From: Rhodobiaceae bacterium
GTDB taxonomy: Bacteria > Pseudomonadota > Alphaproteobacteria > Rhizobiales > Aestuariivirgaceae
Assembly (NCBI GenBank): GCA_009885825.1
Contig: VFJY01000030.1
Location: 1-64,000 of the forward strand
DNA length: 64,000 bases
Reading direction: 5' to 3'
The notes beneath the pieces are model-generated. The model ran no database searches, was not told the DNA's origin, and saw only the letters and a list, made by a program, of their open reading frames with translations. Positions within the stretch are counted from its first letter, which is position 1. Each line of letters opens with the position of its first letter. Made by a program: the position numbers and the translations under genes. Shown piece after piece: positions 46,117 to 55,372 of the stretch.

Positions 46117-46165
46117 TCCTTCAAAAGAGAGTTAAGAGTTTACAACCAGTGCGGCTTCCGCGCAC

Positions 46166-46456
46166 TCATTCCAGGTCATCCTGCGATGGTGGCGTGCCCC
46201 CAGCCTTGTTTTTGTTTCCGGACATTGCGCAAAGTCCGAATGCGCACATTAGTGCGCAGGGAGCAAACGTGAGTATGAGCGGCGCGAGACCGAGCCCAAC
46301 TACCGCTGGCCAATTCAGATAAAGACCCGCTCCAATAATCAGGGCTGCGGCTGCCATTAAAACAATTGGCCGCCTGACGTTTGATGTGATTGCGCGGGCA
46401 GCCAGGTTTTTTGTACTCAGTGTGCTCGCATTGGCGCTGTGTAATTGCTTTTCCAT
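46166..46456 (-). CDS. Small membrane protein with Cys-containing helix
   Basis: A 96-aa protein with two predicted helices (about 29-47 and 50-74). The second ends in APCALMCAFGLCAMSG, three Cys within nine residues inside or near the membrane, which could bind a metal. ATG 46456 is chosen; a reading from 46516 would add 20 polar residues without a better ribosome site. Unknown family. It lies 49 bp upstream of the BNR gene on the same strand. Confidence 0.6.
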   Translation of the reverse strand: MEKQLHSANASTLSTKNLAARAITSNVRRPIVLMAAAALIIGAGLYLNWPAVVGLGLAPLILTFAPCALMCAFGLCAMSGNKNKAGGTPPSQDDLE

Positions 46457-46546
46457 AATGCATCTCCAAAAATGTTTCATGACCTTGTGCCCGGGACATC
46501 GTGGTCGGGAATCCAAGTCAGCTGGAACAACTCAACTGGAGGATTG

Positions 46547-46876
46547 CTAGATTGGCGGTGTGGGTGGCGCCGAAGTAAAGTCATCTGGCCAAGCCGCCGC
46601 CGCAATGGCGTAGGAGGGGCGCGCCGCCAAGACTTCAAAATAGGTGCCGTCAGCTATGACAGCTGAACCAATACAGGTGGCCTGCGTGCATCCGGCCATT
46701 TTGTCCTGAGAAGTGTCGCAGTTCGGGCAATTAATCTCGTCCATTGCGGCAGCAATTGCTGTATGGGGCGAATCTGCCATGCTGCCACTAACGCCAAAGC
46801 CCGGCACTAAAGTCGCAATAAACAATGCAACTGCAGCAAAGACGAGCAAGAAACGTCGCATTTTTCCCAATACCAT
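46547..46876 (-). CDS. Exported cysteine-rich protein
   Basis: A 109-aa protein with a signal peptide (hydrophobic about 8-25) and a compact cluster of four Cys: INCPNCDTSQDKMAGCTQATC. The C-terminus is Pro/Ala rich (TSAPPTPPI). The cluster and its neighbours suggest metal binding in the periplasm, resembling the short metal-associated proteins near copper genes, but I cannot assign a family. The start may be ATG 46876 (which has AGGGGG immediately before it) or ATG 46861. First gene of the four-gene cargo operon. Confidence 0.6.
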   Translation of the reverse strand: MVLGKMRRFLLVFAAVALFIATLVPGFGVSGSMADSPHTAIAAAMDEINCPNCDTSQDKMAGCTQATCIGSAVIADGTYFEVLAARPSYAIAAAAWPDDFTSAPPTPPI

Positions 46877-46988
46877 CCCCCTGAAATAGTCAGGTCTTGG
46901 CCATGATTCAAGGAAATTAAGTGTTATCGATTACGGCGACAGAACCGATTGCGGTCGGATTGCGGTGACAAGATTACTGTGACAGGCG

Positions 46989-47160
46989 TGGACTGCACCC
47001 GTTGAATGAGACACGGTAATTTTGGTTACAGGTAACCTGAGGAGGAAGACCTGTGCTAAAGAGAAGTAGCAAATCGAAGGGTGGCCAGTGCCCGACGGCG
47101 TTCAAGTTGAAGGCCATCAAGCGGGTGGAGTGCGGCGAAGGCATGTTTCCCGTGAGTTGA
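46989..47160 (+). mobile_element. Truncated IS3-type element, left end (copy B)
   Basis: The same left end as copy A (TGGACTGCACCC, GGAGG site, GTG start at 47053), continuing further into OrfA as IKRVECGEG, a pattern common to IS3 OrfA proteins. It then breaks off, with a stop at 47158-47160, 7 bp before the end of prfB. No right end, orfB or catalytic DDE domain remains. Direct orientation relative to copy A, 2405 bp apart. Confidence 0.8.
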
Positions 47161-47167
47161 GGCTCCC

Positions 47168-48299
47168 CTACTCGATATCCTCAATCGCCTCGTTGCTGAT
47201 GCCCTGGATGCGCTTGGCCAGGGAGGCCTGGATGAAATCGTCCAGGCCGCCGTCCAGCACGGCGTCGGGGTTGGTGCTGGTGAAGCCGGTGCGCAGGTCC
47301 TTGATCAGTTGATAGGGTTGCAACACGTAAGAGCGGATCTGGTGGCCCCAGCCGATGTCGGTTTTCTTGGCGTTGACCGCGTCGGCTTTTTCCTGCTGCT
47401 TTTGCAGCTCGAGTTCGTAAAGCCTCGCCTTCAGCATTTTCCAGGCGGTGGCGCGGTTCTTGTGCTGCGAACGCTCGGCCTGGCAGGCGACGACGATGCC
47501 GGTTGGCTGGTGGGTGATGCGGACAGCCGAATCTGTTGTGTTGACGTGCTGGCCGCCAGCGCCCGAGGCGCGGTAGGTGTCGATCTTGCAATCGCTTTCA
47601 TTGATCTGGATGTCGATGTTGTCGTCGATGACCGGATAGGCCCAGACCGAGGCGAAGGATGTGTGGCGCCTGGCATTTGAATCATAGGGCGATATGCGCA
47701 CCAGGCGATGCACGCCGGATTCGGTTTTCAGCTTGCCATAGGCGTTGTGGCCCTTGATCTCGAGGGTGCAGGATTTGATGCCGGCCTCCTCGCCCGCGTG
47801 CTCGTCCAGCACCGACACCTTGAATTTGTTCTGGTTGGCCCAGCGGGTGTACATGCGCATGAGCATGGAGGCCCAGTCCTGGCTTTCGGTGCCGCCGGCG
47901 CCCGCATTGATCTGCACGTAGCTGTCATTGCCATCGGCCTCGCCGGAAAGCAGGGTTTCAAGCTCCTGCTCGGCCACTTCGGCCTTCAATTTGCCGAGCG
48001 CCTTCTCGGCTTCAACGACGATGCCGTGATCACCCTCCAGTTCGCCAAGCTCGATGAGGCCCACATTGTCCTCGATGGTTTGCTCCAGCCGCAGAACGGA
48101 CGAAATGCGCCATTCCAAATCCTGGCGCTTGCGCATGATGTCCTGCGCTTTCTGCGGATCGTTCCACAGGGCCGGATCTTCGGATTTGGCGTTCAGTTCT
48201 GCGAGCTGGCGGATGGCTGCATCCCAGTCAAAGATGCCTCCTTAGCAGCCCGATGGACTGCTTCATCTCTTCAACAAGTTTGCCGATTTCTGCGCGCAT
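47168..48299 (-). CDS. prfB: Peptide chain release factor 2 (with +1 programmed frameshift)
   Basis: RF2, which releases peptides at UGA and UAA. It is read from ATG 48299 for 23 codons to an in-frame TGA (48230-48228); a +1 shift then continues from GAC (48229) to the stop at 47168, giving 376 aa. The shifted sequence [20 protein letters not shown] joins the two parts exactly as in other RF2 proteins. Domain 3 has the peptidyl-transferase motif [16 protein letters not shown] (GGQ). A reading starting at 48136 would omit the N-terminal domain. It follows mrcA by 33 bp. Confidence 0.95.
48227..48242 (-). promoter_or_regulatory. prfB programmed +1 frameshift signal
   Basis: On the minus strand: AGGAGG (48242-48237), a 3-base spacer, slippery CTT (48233-48231), then TGA followed by C. 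This is the known autoregulatory design: an internal anti-16S pairing site three bases before CUU UGA C makes the ribosome slip +1 when RF2 is scarce. The stop is codon 24. Confidence 0.95.
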
Positions 48300-48332
48300 G
48301 TCTGGAAAACTTTCAGGTGGGTTGCTTGGCGC

Positions 48333-50858
48333 TCAATAGAGGCCGCCGGTGCCCGTCGTCAACCCGTCCTCTTCGCCTGTCCCGTCGCCTGTTCCGTCGC
48401 CAGTCTCTTCCACGTCAATTGGCGCCACCAGTTCAACGCCCTCGCCCGGCACCGCGTTCTCGATCGCCGCCGCCAGTTCCTGGCCAATGATGGTGGTCGA
48501 TTCAGGCGGCTCGTCGCCCGGCTTGAACGCTTCGAGAATGACGCCTTCCTGGCCGAAAATGGCGCGCTGGCCCGTGGCGGCATCAATGGGGATGAGTTCG
48601 ATGGCGCGGGGCACGCGGAATGGCGTCGCCGGCTGGTCGCGCAGCGCCAGGCGCATGAAGTCAGCCACGATGGGGGCCGCCAATTCGCCGCCCGTGCGCT
48701 TCCGGCCCATGGGCTTGGGATTGTCGAAACCCACATAGACGCCCACGACCAGATCCGGCGTGTAGCCAATGAACCAGGCATCCTTTTCATCATTGGATGT
48801 GCCGGTCTTGCCGGCCACGGGCTTGCCCACAGCCAAAACCTTCTTGCCGGTGCCGCGCTGGACCACGCCCTCCATCATCGAAGTGATCTGATAGGCCGTA
48901 TAGGGGCTCATGACCTGTTCGCGCACGTCGGCCAGATCGGGCTCCTGGCTGCCTGCGGCGTAGGTTTCCTGCTGGCAAGCGGTGCAGTCACGCTTGTCAT
49001 TGCGGAAAATGGTGCGGCCATGGCGGTCCTGCACCCGGTCGATCAGGGTTGCCACAACCTTCTTTCCGCCATTGTCGAAGATGCTGTAGGCGGTGGTCAT
49101 CTTCATCAATGACGTCTCGCCAGCGCCCAGCGCCATCGAGAGATGGGCCGGCATGTTCTCGTAAATGCCCAGGCGCTGGGCGAGGTCCACAACCTTCGTC
49201 ATGCCAAGATCGGCGGCGAGACGCACGGTCATGGCATTGCGCGATTGCTCGATGCCGCGCCGCAGTGTCGACGGGCCATAAAACGTGTTCTGATAGTTTT
49301 TGGGCTGCCACACCTTGCCATCGGCCAGCTTGTATTCAACCGGCGCGTCGAGAATAACCGAAGATGGCGTGTAGCCATTGTCCAGCGCCGCCGCATAGGC
49401 GACGGGCTTGAACGATGAACCCGGTTGGCGCTTGGCCTGCACGGCCCGGTTGAACTGGCTGTTGCCATAAGAAAATCCACCCACCATGGACAGCACCCGG
49501 CCCGTGTGCGGGTCCATGGCAACCAATGCGCCCTCGACATCGGGCATTTGCACCAGATGCCATTTGCCTTCGTCAGCGCTGGGAGCCACATAGATCACAT
49601 CGCCCTTGGCCAGGACATCGGTGGCATTCACAATTTTGGGGCCAAGGCTCGTGCCATCCTCATATTTGCGGGCCCAGCCCATCAACGCCACGGGAACAAT
49701 TCCGGTTTCACGGGCCACTTCAAGCTTGCCATCGGCCAGAAGCCTGGGCTGCATGCCGACCCTCGCTTCCGTCCCGCTGATTTCGAGAACCGCCGCCAGC
49801 CGCCAGGGAGCCACGTCGCTTGGCGCCTTTATCTTGGACAGCGGCACGCCCCAATCGCCTTCAACGCCAATCTGATTGACCGGGCCGCGGAATCCACGCT
49901 TGCGGTCAAAGGCGATCAACCCGCGGGCCAAGGCCTGCCTCGCGAATATCTGCAGCTTGGGATCAAGCGTGGTGCGCACCGATAGCCCGCCCTTGCCCAG
50001 CGTGTCCTTGCCATAGAGATCGATGAGTTCGCGGCGCACTTCCTCGGCGAAGGACTCAGCCGCAAAGAGCTGGGCTCCGAAGGGACGCGGGCTGATTTCG
50101 AGCGGCTTCTTGCCGGCCTCATCGCGCTCTTCCTGCGTGATGTAGCCGTTCTCAAACATCTGCTGCAGAACCCAGTTGCGCCGCTCGATGGCGCGCTCCT
50201 TGTGCTTGAACGGATGATAGTTGTTGGGGCCCTTTGGCAGGGCCGCGAGATAGGCCATTTCCTCGAGGTTGAGCTCGGTCAGCGACTTGCCGAAATAATT
50301 GAGGGAAGCGGCCGCGATGCCATAGGAGTTGAGGCCCAGGAATATTTCATTCAGATAGAGTTCGAGAATTTGATCCTTGGTGAAGGCTTTCTCGATGCGC
50401 TGAACGATGACGGCTTCGCGCAGTTTCCGCGTCACTGTCTGCTCGTTGCCGAGAAGAAAGTTCTTGGCCACCTGCTGGGTGATGGTAGAGGCGCCGACGA
50501 TTTGCCCCTCGCGGCCCAGCTTGATCATGGCGTAACGGATGCCCGCCGCGGCGATGCCACGCCAATCCAATCCGCCATGCTCATAGAAGGTTTTGTCCTC
50601 GGCCGAGAGATAGGCGTGAATCAATCGCTTGGGCACCGAATTGATGGGAACAAACAGCCGCCGCTGGTCGGCGTATTCCGCCAGCAGCGAGCCATCGGAG
50701 GCATGAATGCGCGTCATCACCGGCGGTTCATAGGAGGCAAGCTGCTTGTAGTCAGGCAAGTCCTTGGAGACATCGTAAATGACAAAGGCAAGGGCCACCG
50801 CCAGCCCGAGAAAAACTGTGAACCCCGCAGCGAATAGCCAACCAAAAAATCTCAGCAT
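48333..50858 (-). CDS. mrcA: Penicillin-binding protein 1A
   Basis: An 841-aa bifunctional peptidoglycan synthase in the inner membrane. One N-terminal helix (FGWLFAAGFTVFLGLAVALA) is followed by the glycosyltransferase domain with EDKTFYEHGG and GASTITQQVAKNFLL, an OB-like region, and the transpeptidase domain with SSFKP (catalytic Ser-Lys), SRN and KTGTSND. The C-terminus is a low-complexity Gly/Thr/Glu tail (DGTGDGTGEEDG). ATG 50858 is chosen because it starts directly before the helix. It lies downstream of amiC and upstream of prfB, the usual alphaproteobacterial order. Confidence 0.95.
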   Translation of the reverse strand: MLRFFGWLFAAGFTVFLGLAVALAFVIYDVSKDLPDYKQLASYEPPVMTRIHASDGSLLAEYADQRRLFVPINSVPKRLIHAYLSAEDKTFYEHGGLDWRGIAAAGIRYAMIKLGREGQIVGASTITQQVAKNFLLGNEQTVTRKLREAVIVQRIEKAFTKDQILELYLNEIFLGLNSYGIAAASLNYFGKSLTELNLEEMAYLAALPKGPNNYHPFKHKERAIERRNWVLQQMFENGYITQEERDEAGKKPLEISPRPFGAQLFAAESFAEEVRRELIDLYGKDTLGKGGLSVRTTLDPKLQIFARQALARGLIAFDRKRGFRGPVNQIGVEGDWGVPLSKIKAPSDVAPWRLAAVLEISGTEARVGMQPRLLADGKLEVARETGIVPVALMGWARKYEDGTSLGPKIVNATDVLAKGDVIYVAPSADEGKWHLVQMPDVEGALVAMDPHTGRVLSMVGGFSYGNSQFNRAVQAKRQPGSSFKPVAYAAALDNGYTPSSVILDAPVEYKLADGKVWQPKNYQNTFYGPSTLRRGIEQSRNAMTVRLAADLGMTKVVDLAQRLGIYENMPAHLSMALGAGETSLMKMTTAYSIFDNGGKKVVATLIDRVQDRHGRTIFRNDKRDCTACQQETYAAGSQEPDLADVREQVMSPYTAYQITSMMEGVVQRGTGKKVLAVGKPVAGKTGTSNDEKDAWFIGYTPDLVVGVYVGFDNPKPMGRKRTGGELAAPIVADFMRLALRDQPATPFRVPRAIELIPIDAATGQRAIFGQEGVILEAFKPGDEPPESTTIIGQELAAAIENAVPGEGVELVAPIDVEETGDGTGDGTGEEDGLTTGTGGLY

Positions 50859-50969
50859 CGTTAGTTTTCTGACCTGATTCCGTTTCCAGCGACCGCCCGA
50901 TAGCATGTTTGCGCGAAAGGCTGCAAAGCATTTGCTAGGCCCGCAATGTGGCCAAGGCTGGGCGGCGCT

Positions 50970-52256
50970 TCAATTGGAATTCGAAGCGATCTCGGTGGAA
51001 AAATAATTGTCGACGGCGGCGGCGAAGGCTTTCGCAATTTTGTTGTGCCAGGCTGGCGATGTCAGCAGCTTCTCATCGGATTTGCTGGAGAGATAGCCGA
51101 GCTCAAGCAAAACCGAGGGAATATCCGGCGCCTTCAGCACCATGAAGCCGGCCGAGCGCATGGGCTTGCCGGTCATCAGCGTGAGGGGCTTGAGCTGGGC
51201 CACGGCCTTCTTGGAAAACAGAACCGCATGGTTCTTTGATTCCCGTTGCGTGAGGTCAATCAGGATGTCGGTGATTTCCTGGTTTTCCGTTTGCAGATCA
51301 AGGCCGCCGATAATGTCCGAGCGATTTTCCTTTTTGGCCAGCTCTTCCGCTTCGGCGTCGGAGGCCTTGTCGGACAGGGTGTAAATCGTGGCGCCGCGCA
51401 CGTCCTGGCCTTTCACCGTGTCGGCGTGGATGGCGATGAAAAGGTCGGCTTTTGAGTTGTGGGCCACTTCAACGCGCTGGCGGAGACTGATAAATTTGTC
51501 GGTTTGGCGGGTCAGCACGACGTCATAATTGCCGGACGCCAGCAGCGCCTTCCGCAACGCCAGCGCAAACGCCATGACGACATCTTTTTCCCTTGTGCCG
51601 TTTGGGCTTATGGCGCCCGGATCAAGCCCGCCATGGCCGGGGTCGAGAACAATGACCTTGCGGTTCGGGGCAGAATCATCCGGCGCAAGGCTGGCGGTCG
51701 CGACTTCAGGTTCGGGCTGCTTGCTATCGGCCAGTTCGGCCAGCCTCTTCTGATCCCGGCTCTGTTCCGCCTTGAATGACTTGGCGAAAGCTTCCTCGGT
51801 TGTCTTGACCAGGTCAACCACGATACGGGCCGGCCGGCCAGCCTGCGGCTCCACCAGGAAGGACTTTTCGATCAAAACCGGGCCTTTGGTGTCGATGACG
51901 ATGCGGGATTTGCCGCCCTCCAATACGCCGTAGCGGTATTCAGTTACCAGTCCCCGCACTTTTCTGCCAATGCCGGCGGGCAAATTGAAGGTCATGCCAG
52001 GCATATCTATAATGACACGGTAGGGGTTTGGCAGGACATAAACGCTGTAGTTCACCGGCTTCGAGACATCGGCCACGAAGCGGGTGCGGTTGTCATCGCC
52101 GCCCACCCTGGCCCCGGTTGTCACCGCATCCGCCATGCTCAAGGAAGACTGCAAGGCTATGAAAAACAGGCATAAAATTGCCAAGCGCCGGGCTCCGGAG
52201 AAATGCGCCAAGCACCTCGCCCAAGCCCTTACCGCCTGTGGCACGCCCAAAATCAT
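50970..52256 (-). CDS. amiC: N-acetylmuramoyl-L-alanine amidase with AMIN domain
   Basis: A 428-aa periplasmic enzyme that cuts the peptide from N-acetylmuramic acid during septal splitting. After an N-terminal signal (about 24-42) comes an AMIN domain (about 50-150) that targets peptidoglycan at the division site. The Amidase_3 domain (about 200-415) has zinc ligands in LDPGHGGLDPGA, NGTREKDVV and LFIAIHADTV, and the catalytic Glu near LLELGYLSS. Divergent from rne. 'amiC' is used as a family label; AmiA/B-type is equally possible. Confidence 0.9.
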   Translation of the reverse strand: MILGVPQAVRAWARCLAHFSGARRLAILCLFFIALQSSLSMADAVTTGARVGGDDNRTRFVADVSKPVNYSVYVLPNPYRVIIDMPGMTFNLPAGIGRKVRGLVTEYRYGVLEGGKSRIVIDTKGPVLIEKSFLVEPQAGRPARIVVDLVKTTEEAFAKSFKAEQSRDQKRLAELADSKQPEPEVATASLAPDDSAPNRKVIVLDPGHGGLDPGAISPNGTREKDVVMAFALALRKALLASGNYDVVLTRQTDKFISLRQRVEVAHNSKADLFIAIHADTVKGQDVRGATIYTLSDKASDAEAEELAKKENRSDIIGGLDLQTENQEITDILIDLTQRESKNHAVLFSKKAVAQLKPLTLMTGKPMRSAGFMVLKAPDIPSVLLELGYLSSKSDEKLLTSPAWHNKIAKAFAAAVDNYFSTEIASNSN

Positions 52257-52792
52257 TCTGCCCTCAACACCTTCCGCCGATGTTAGGCGCCCTATGGTTA
52301 ACTTAAGGTTTCCTTAACAGCCCTCTTTGTCATTGCGACCTTGCAATATGCGGCCGGGCTCCTTAAACAAGGGGGGTCTCTTCTGCATACTCGATTCAAT
52401 CGTTTGGGTTGCAAGAACAATAGTTTCGCGCCCGGAGGGTCCGGAGAACCAGTTGGTTTACCCTTTCATGTCGCGTTGTCGTGGGGTGCCTTTGTCAGGC
52501 GCTTAGCGTTCCCTGCCGTTTTGAAAGACTGGCAGCGGGTTCGCAAATGAGTTTAACCGTTCGGATCAACATGATCCGGGCAAACATAAATGTGGGTCAT
52601 GGTTCAAAACATGGTGATAGCGCCTCATGCAGCTGAAATTTCAGCGCACGCTGAGCCGTACGCGTCACACGATTTGTTGAACTGGATCAGGCCCTTTTTG
52701 CGCCGGTTGGCCCGTCGGGCTCCCTGGTTTCTAATGTCCGGACAAGGGACCATTGAAGCCTCACCGCCAATCCGCGCTAGGGAAAGAAAAAC
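52257..52792 (+). promoter_or_regulatory. amiC-rne intergenic region; probable long 5' leader of RNase E mRNA
   Basis: A 536-bp stretch with no convincing gene on either strand. The left end must hold the amiC promoter. Facing rne, a long untranslated leader is likely, because RNase E controls its own mRNA through the 5' UTR in other bacteria. A perfect 7-bp hairpin (52562-52568 with 52572-52578, 3-base loop) and several AT-rich stretches are visible. The AGGGAAAGA just before ATG 52793 is the ribosome site. Leader function here is inference. Confidence 0.5.
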
Positions 52793-55294
52793 ATGGGCAG
52801 CAAAATGCTCATCGATGCCACACACGCCGAGGAAACACGCGTTGTCGTGGTCCGCGGCAATCGCATCGAGGAATTCGACTTTGAAAGCGCTGCGCGCAAG
52901 CAGCTAAAAGGCAATATCTACCTTGCGAAAGTAACGCGGGTTGAGCCATCGTTGCAGGCGGCCTTCGTGGAATATGGCGGAAACCGCCACGGCTTCCTCG
53001 CTTTCTCGGAAATTCATCCGGATTATTACCAGATTCCAGTGGCTGACCGGCAGGCCCTTTTGCGCGAGCAGGAGGAGGACGCGGCCAATGAGCAGGAAGA
53101 CGATGATGATGACGACAATCAGGAAGAAAACAATTCATCTGAGCGCCCAGCGTCTTTAGAGGCCTCAGACAACGAGGCGCAGGTTTCGGAAGATGCCGGT
53201 GAAGCGCCGGATGAATCGGAAGGTTCAGAAGCGGATGACGCGGAACACCCATCCGCATCGGATGAGAACGGCGATGACACCGCCAACGGCAACGACGCGC
53301 CAGCGGCGGGCGAAACCGGAGAAGGTGTTGTTGCTGTAGAAGAAGACGCGGAGAACCAGAAGGTTGAATCCATCGGCGCCGAGGATGCGCTCGAGGAAGT
53401 GCCACGGCGGCCGCGCCGTCCGCCCCGCCGCCAGTACAAGATTCAGGAAGTTATCAAGCGCCGCCAGGTAATTCTGGTTCAGGTTGTAAAGGAAGAGCGT
53501 GGCAACAAGGGTGCAGCACTCACCACTTATCTTTCACTGGCTGGACGCTATTGCGTTTTGATGCCCAACACGGCGCGCGGTGGCGGAATTTCCCGCAAGA
53601 TTACCGATGCCGGCGACAGGCGCCGTCTCAAGGAAGTTGCCCGCGATGTAGAGATTCCACATGGCATGGGCCTGATTGTGAGAACGGCGGGGGCCCAGCG
53701 CACACGCCCGGAAATCAAGCGTGATTTCGATTATCTCATGCGGCTGTGGGAAAATGTCCGCGATCTCACCTTGCATTCAACGGCCCCCGCGCTGGTTTAT
53801 GAGGAAGGCAGCCTGATCAAGCGCTCCATCCGTGATCTCTATACGAAAGACGTGGAAGAAGTTTTCGTGGAAGGCGAGGAGGCTTACCGCGAAGCCAAAG
53901 ACTTCATGAAAATGCTGATGCCATCGCATGCCAAGAACGTTAAGCTTTACAAGGATCCGCGACCGCTGTTTTCAAAGCATCAAACCGAGACCCAGTTGGA
54001 TGCCTTGTATTCGCCGACGGTCACATTGCCGTCTGGCGGTTACATTGTAATGAACCAGACCGAAGCCCTGGTTTCGGTCGACATCAACTCCGGCAAGGCG
54101 ACGCGCGAGCATAATATTGAAGACACCGCTCTCAAGACCAATCTTGAGGCTTGCGATGAAATCGCCCGGCAGTTGCGGTTGCGTGATTTGGCCGGCCTTG
54201 TGGTTATCGACTTCATCGACATGGAGGAAAACCGCAACAATCGTGCCGTTGAACGGCGCCTGAAAGATGCCTTGAAGAATGACCGGGCCCGCATCCAGGT
54301 TGGCCGGATCAGCCACTTTGGCCTCATGGAAATGTCGCGGCAAAGGCTGCGGCCCGGCATTCTGGAGGGCTCTTCGCGCACCTGCCCCCATTGCGAAGGC
54401 CGCGGCATGGTTCGCTCGATTTCGTCATGTGGACTTTCGATTCTGCGCGCCATTGAAGAACATTTGATGAGCAAGAAGGCGGAGCATCTCACCGTGAAAT
54501 GCACGCGTGAAGTTGCCTTCTATGTGCTTAATGAAAAACGCGACAATCTCCTGTCGATTGAGCAGGCCTACGGCATTTCCGTGTTCATCGTTCCAAGCGA
54601 TGACATGAAGGGTTCGCAGGCCGTTATCGAACGGGCCGGCGAACGCAACATTGTCATCCGAAAGGCGCCGCCATCGGTCAAGATTGATTCAGCCTTTGAA
54701 GAAGAGGAGGATGAAGAGACCGTTGAAGAGGTTGAAACTGATGTTGAGGAAAGCGCTGAGGCTGAGGAAACTCGTGACGAAGCTGCAGTGGATTCTGAAA
54801 GTTCCGAGGATGGCGCTGACGGCGGACGCGGCAAGCGGCGCAGGCGTGGACGGCGCGGCGGCAGACGCGGCGGCCGTGACCGGGATGAAAAGCCAATATC
54901 TGCCGGTGAAGACCGCGAGCATGGCGAAAGCGCTGAATCTGGAGTGACCGAGATTGCTGACCATGATGAAGTGGTCTCGGTTGGAGGCGACTCAGAAGCT
55001 TCTTCAGATGAAGGTTCCGAGGGCGGAAACACCGAGCGCGGACCAAAACGTCGGCGCGACAGGTGGGGTCGCAACAGAAATGGCCGCAACAGAAATGCCG
55101 GTGAAGGTGAAGCATCAGCTGAAGCGCGCCCGCCACAGGCGGAGCGCGAAACAGTTGTGGTAGCACCTCCAGCAGCAGTCATTGAGATTCTTTCGAAGCC
55201 GGTTGAAGTGCGGAAATGGCAGCCGCCTGCCCCCACGGTGACGCCCGTCGAAGCACCCAAGCCAAAGGCAGGCTGGTGGAGCAAGCGCGGTTAG
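52793..55294 (+). CDS. rne: Ribonuclease E
   Basis: An 833-aa endoribonuclease that starts mRNA decay and processes rRNA and tRNA. The S1 domain (from about 35) is interrupted by an acidic, repetitive insert (about 95-205, rich in Asp, Glu, Asn), as in other alphaproteobacterial RNase E. The catalytic DNase I-like domain has VVIDFIDMEENRN, and the zinc-link is CPHCEGRG. The C-terminal 200 residues are disordered, with an acidic block, an Arg-rich RNA-binding block (KRRRRGRRGGRRGGRDRD) and a Trp-containing tail, forming the degradosome scaffold. Confidence 0.96.
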   Translation: MGSKMLIDATHAEETRVVVVRGNRIEEFDFESAARKQLKGNIYLAKVTRVEPSLQAAFVEYGGNRHGFLAFSEIHPDYYQIPVADRQALLREQEEDAANEQEDDDDDDNQEENNSSERPASLEASDNEAQVSEDAGEAPDESEGSEADDAEHPSASDENGDDTANGNDAPAAGETGEGVVAVEEDAENQKVESIGAEDALEEVPRRPRRPPRRQYKIQEVIKRRQVILVQVVKEERGNKGAALTTYLSLAGRYCVLMPNTARGGGISRKITDAGDRRRLKEVARDVEIPHGMGLIVRTAGAQRTRPEIKRDFDYLMRLWENVRDLTLHSTAPALVYEEGSLIKRSIRDLYTKDVEEVFVEGEEAYREAKDFMKMLMPSHAKNVKLYKDPRPLFSKHQTETQLDALYSPTVTLPSGGYIVMNQTEALVSVDINSGKATREHNIEDTALKTNLEACDEIARQLRLRDLAGLVVIDFIDMEENRNNRAVERRLKDALKNDRARIQVGRISHFGLMEMSRQRLRPGILEGSSRTCPHCEGRGMVRSISSCGLSILRAIEEHLMSKKAEHLTVKCTREVAFYVLNEKRDNLLSIEQAYGISVFIVPSDDMKGSQAVIERAGERNIVIRKAPPSVKIDSAFEEEEDEETVEEVETDVEESAEAEETRDEAAVDSESSEDGADGGRGKRRRRGRRGGRRGGRDRDEKPISAGEDREHGESAESGVTEIADHDEVVSVGGDSEASSDEGSEGGNTERGPKRRRDRWGRNRNGRNRNAGEGEASAEARPPQAERETVVVAPPAAVIEILSKPVEVRKWQPPAPTVTPVEAPKPKAGWWSKRG

Positions 55295-55310
55295 ATTCCG
55301 GGCCTCAAAC

Positions 55311-55352
55311 TCGCCGCATTTGAACCTGAAACAGCGGTTTCATATGCGGCGA
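55311..55352 (+). terminator. Possible terminator after rne
   Basis: TCGCCGCAT (55311-55319) pairs with ATGCGGCGA (55344-55352), and a second stem TGAAAC/GTTTCA (55327-55332 with 55337-55342) stacks inside it. The structure begins 17 bases past the rne stop and is followed by ATTCTTCT, a weak T-tract. It ends 20 bases before the next gene. Confidence 0.55.
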
Positions 55353-55372
55353 ATTCTTCTACTGAGTGAGAA

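Noticed and set aside
46896..46912. CTTG-N9-CAAG dyad upstream of the Cys-rich gene as a MerR/CueR operator
   Set aside because: Only the outer four bases pair, and the inner part does not match the longer CueR-type palindrome; too weak to list as a site.
44584..47160. A functional composite transposon
   Set aside because: Both flanking elements are left-end fragments only, without transposase core or right ends, so the unit cannot move by itself as an ordinary composite transposon.
47168..48136. RF2 as a complete gene starting at 48136
   Set aside because: This would lack the N-terminal domain; the missing part is present upstream through the programmed +1 frameshift.
53073..53400. Acidic repetitive stretch in rne as foreign insertion
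   Set aside because: It keeps the frame and lies where alphaproteobacterial RNase E commonly carries an acidic insert in the S1 domain.
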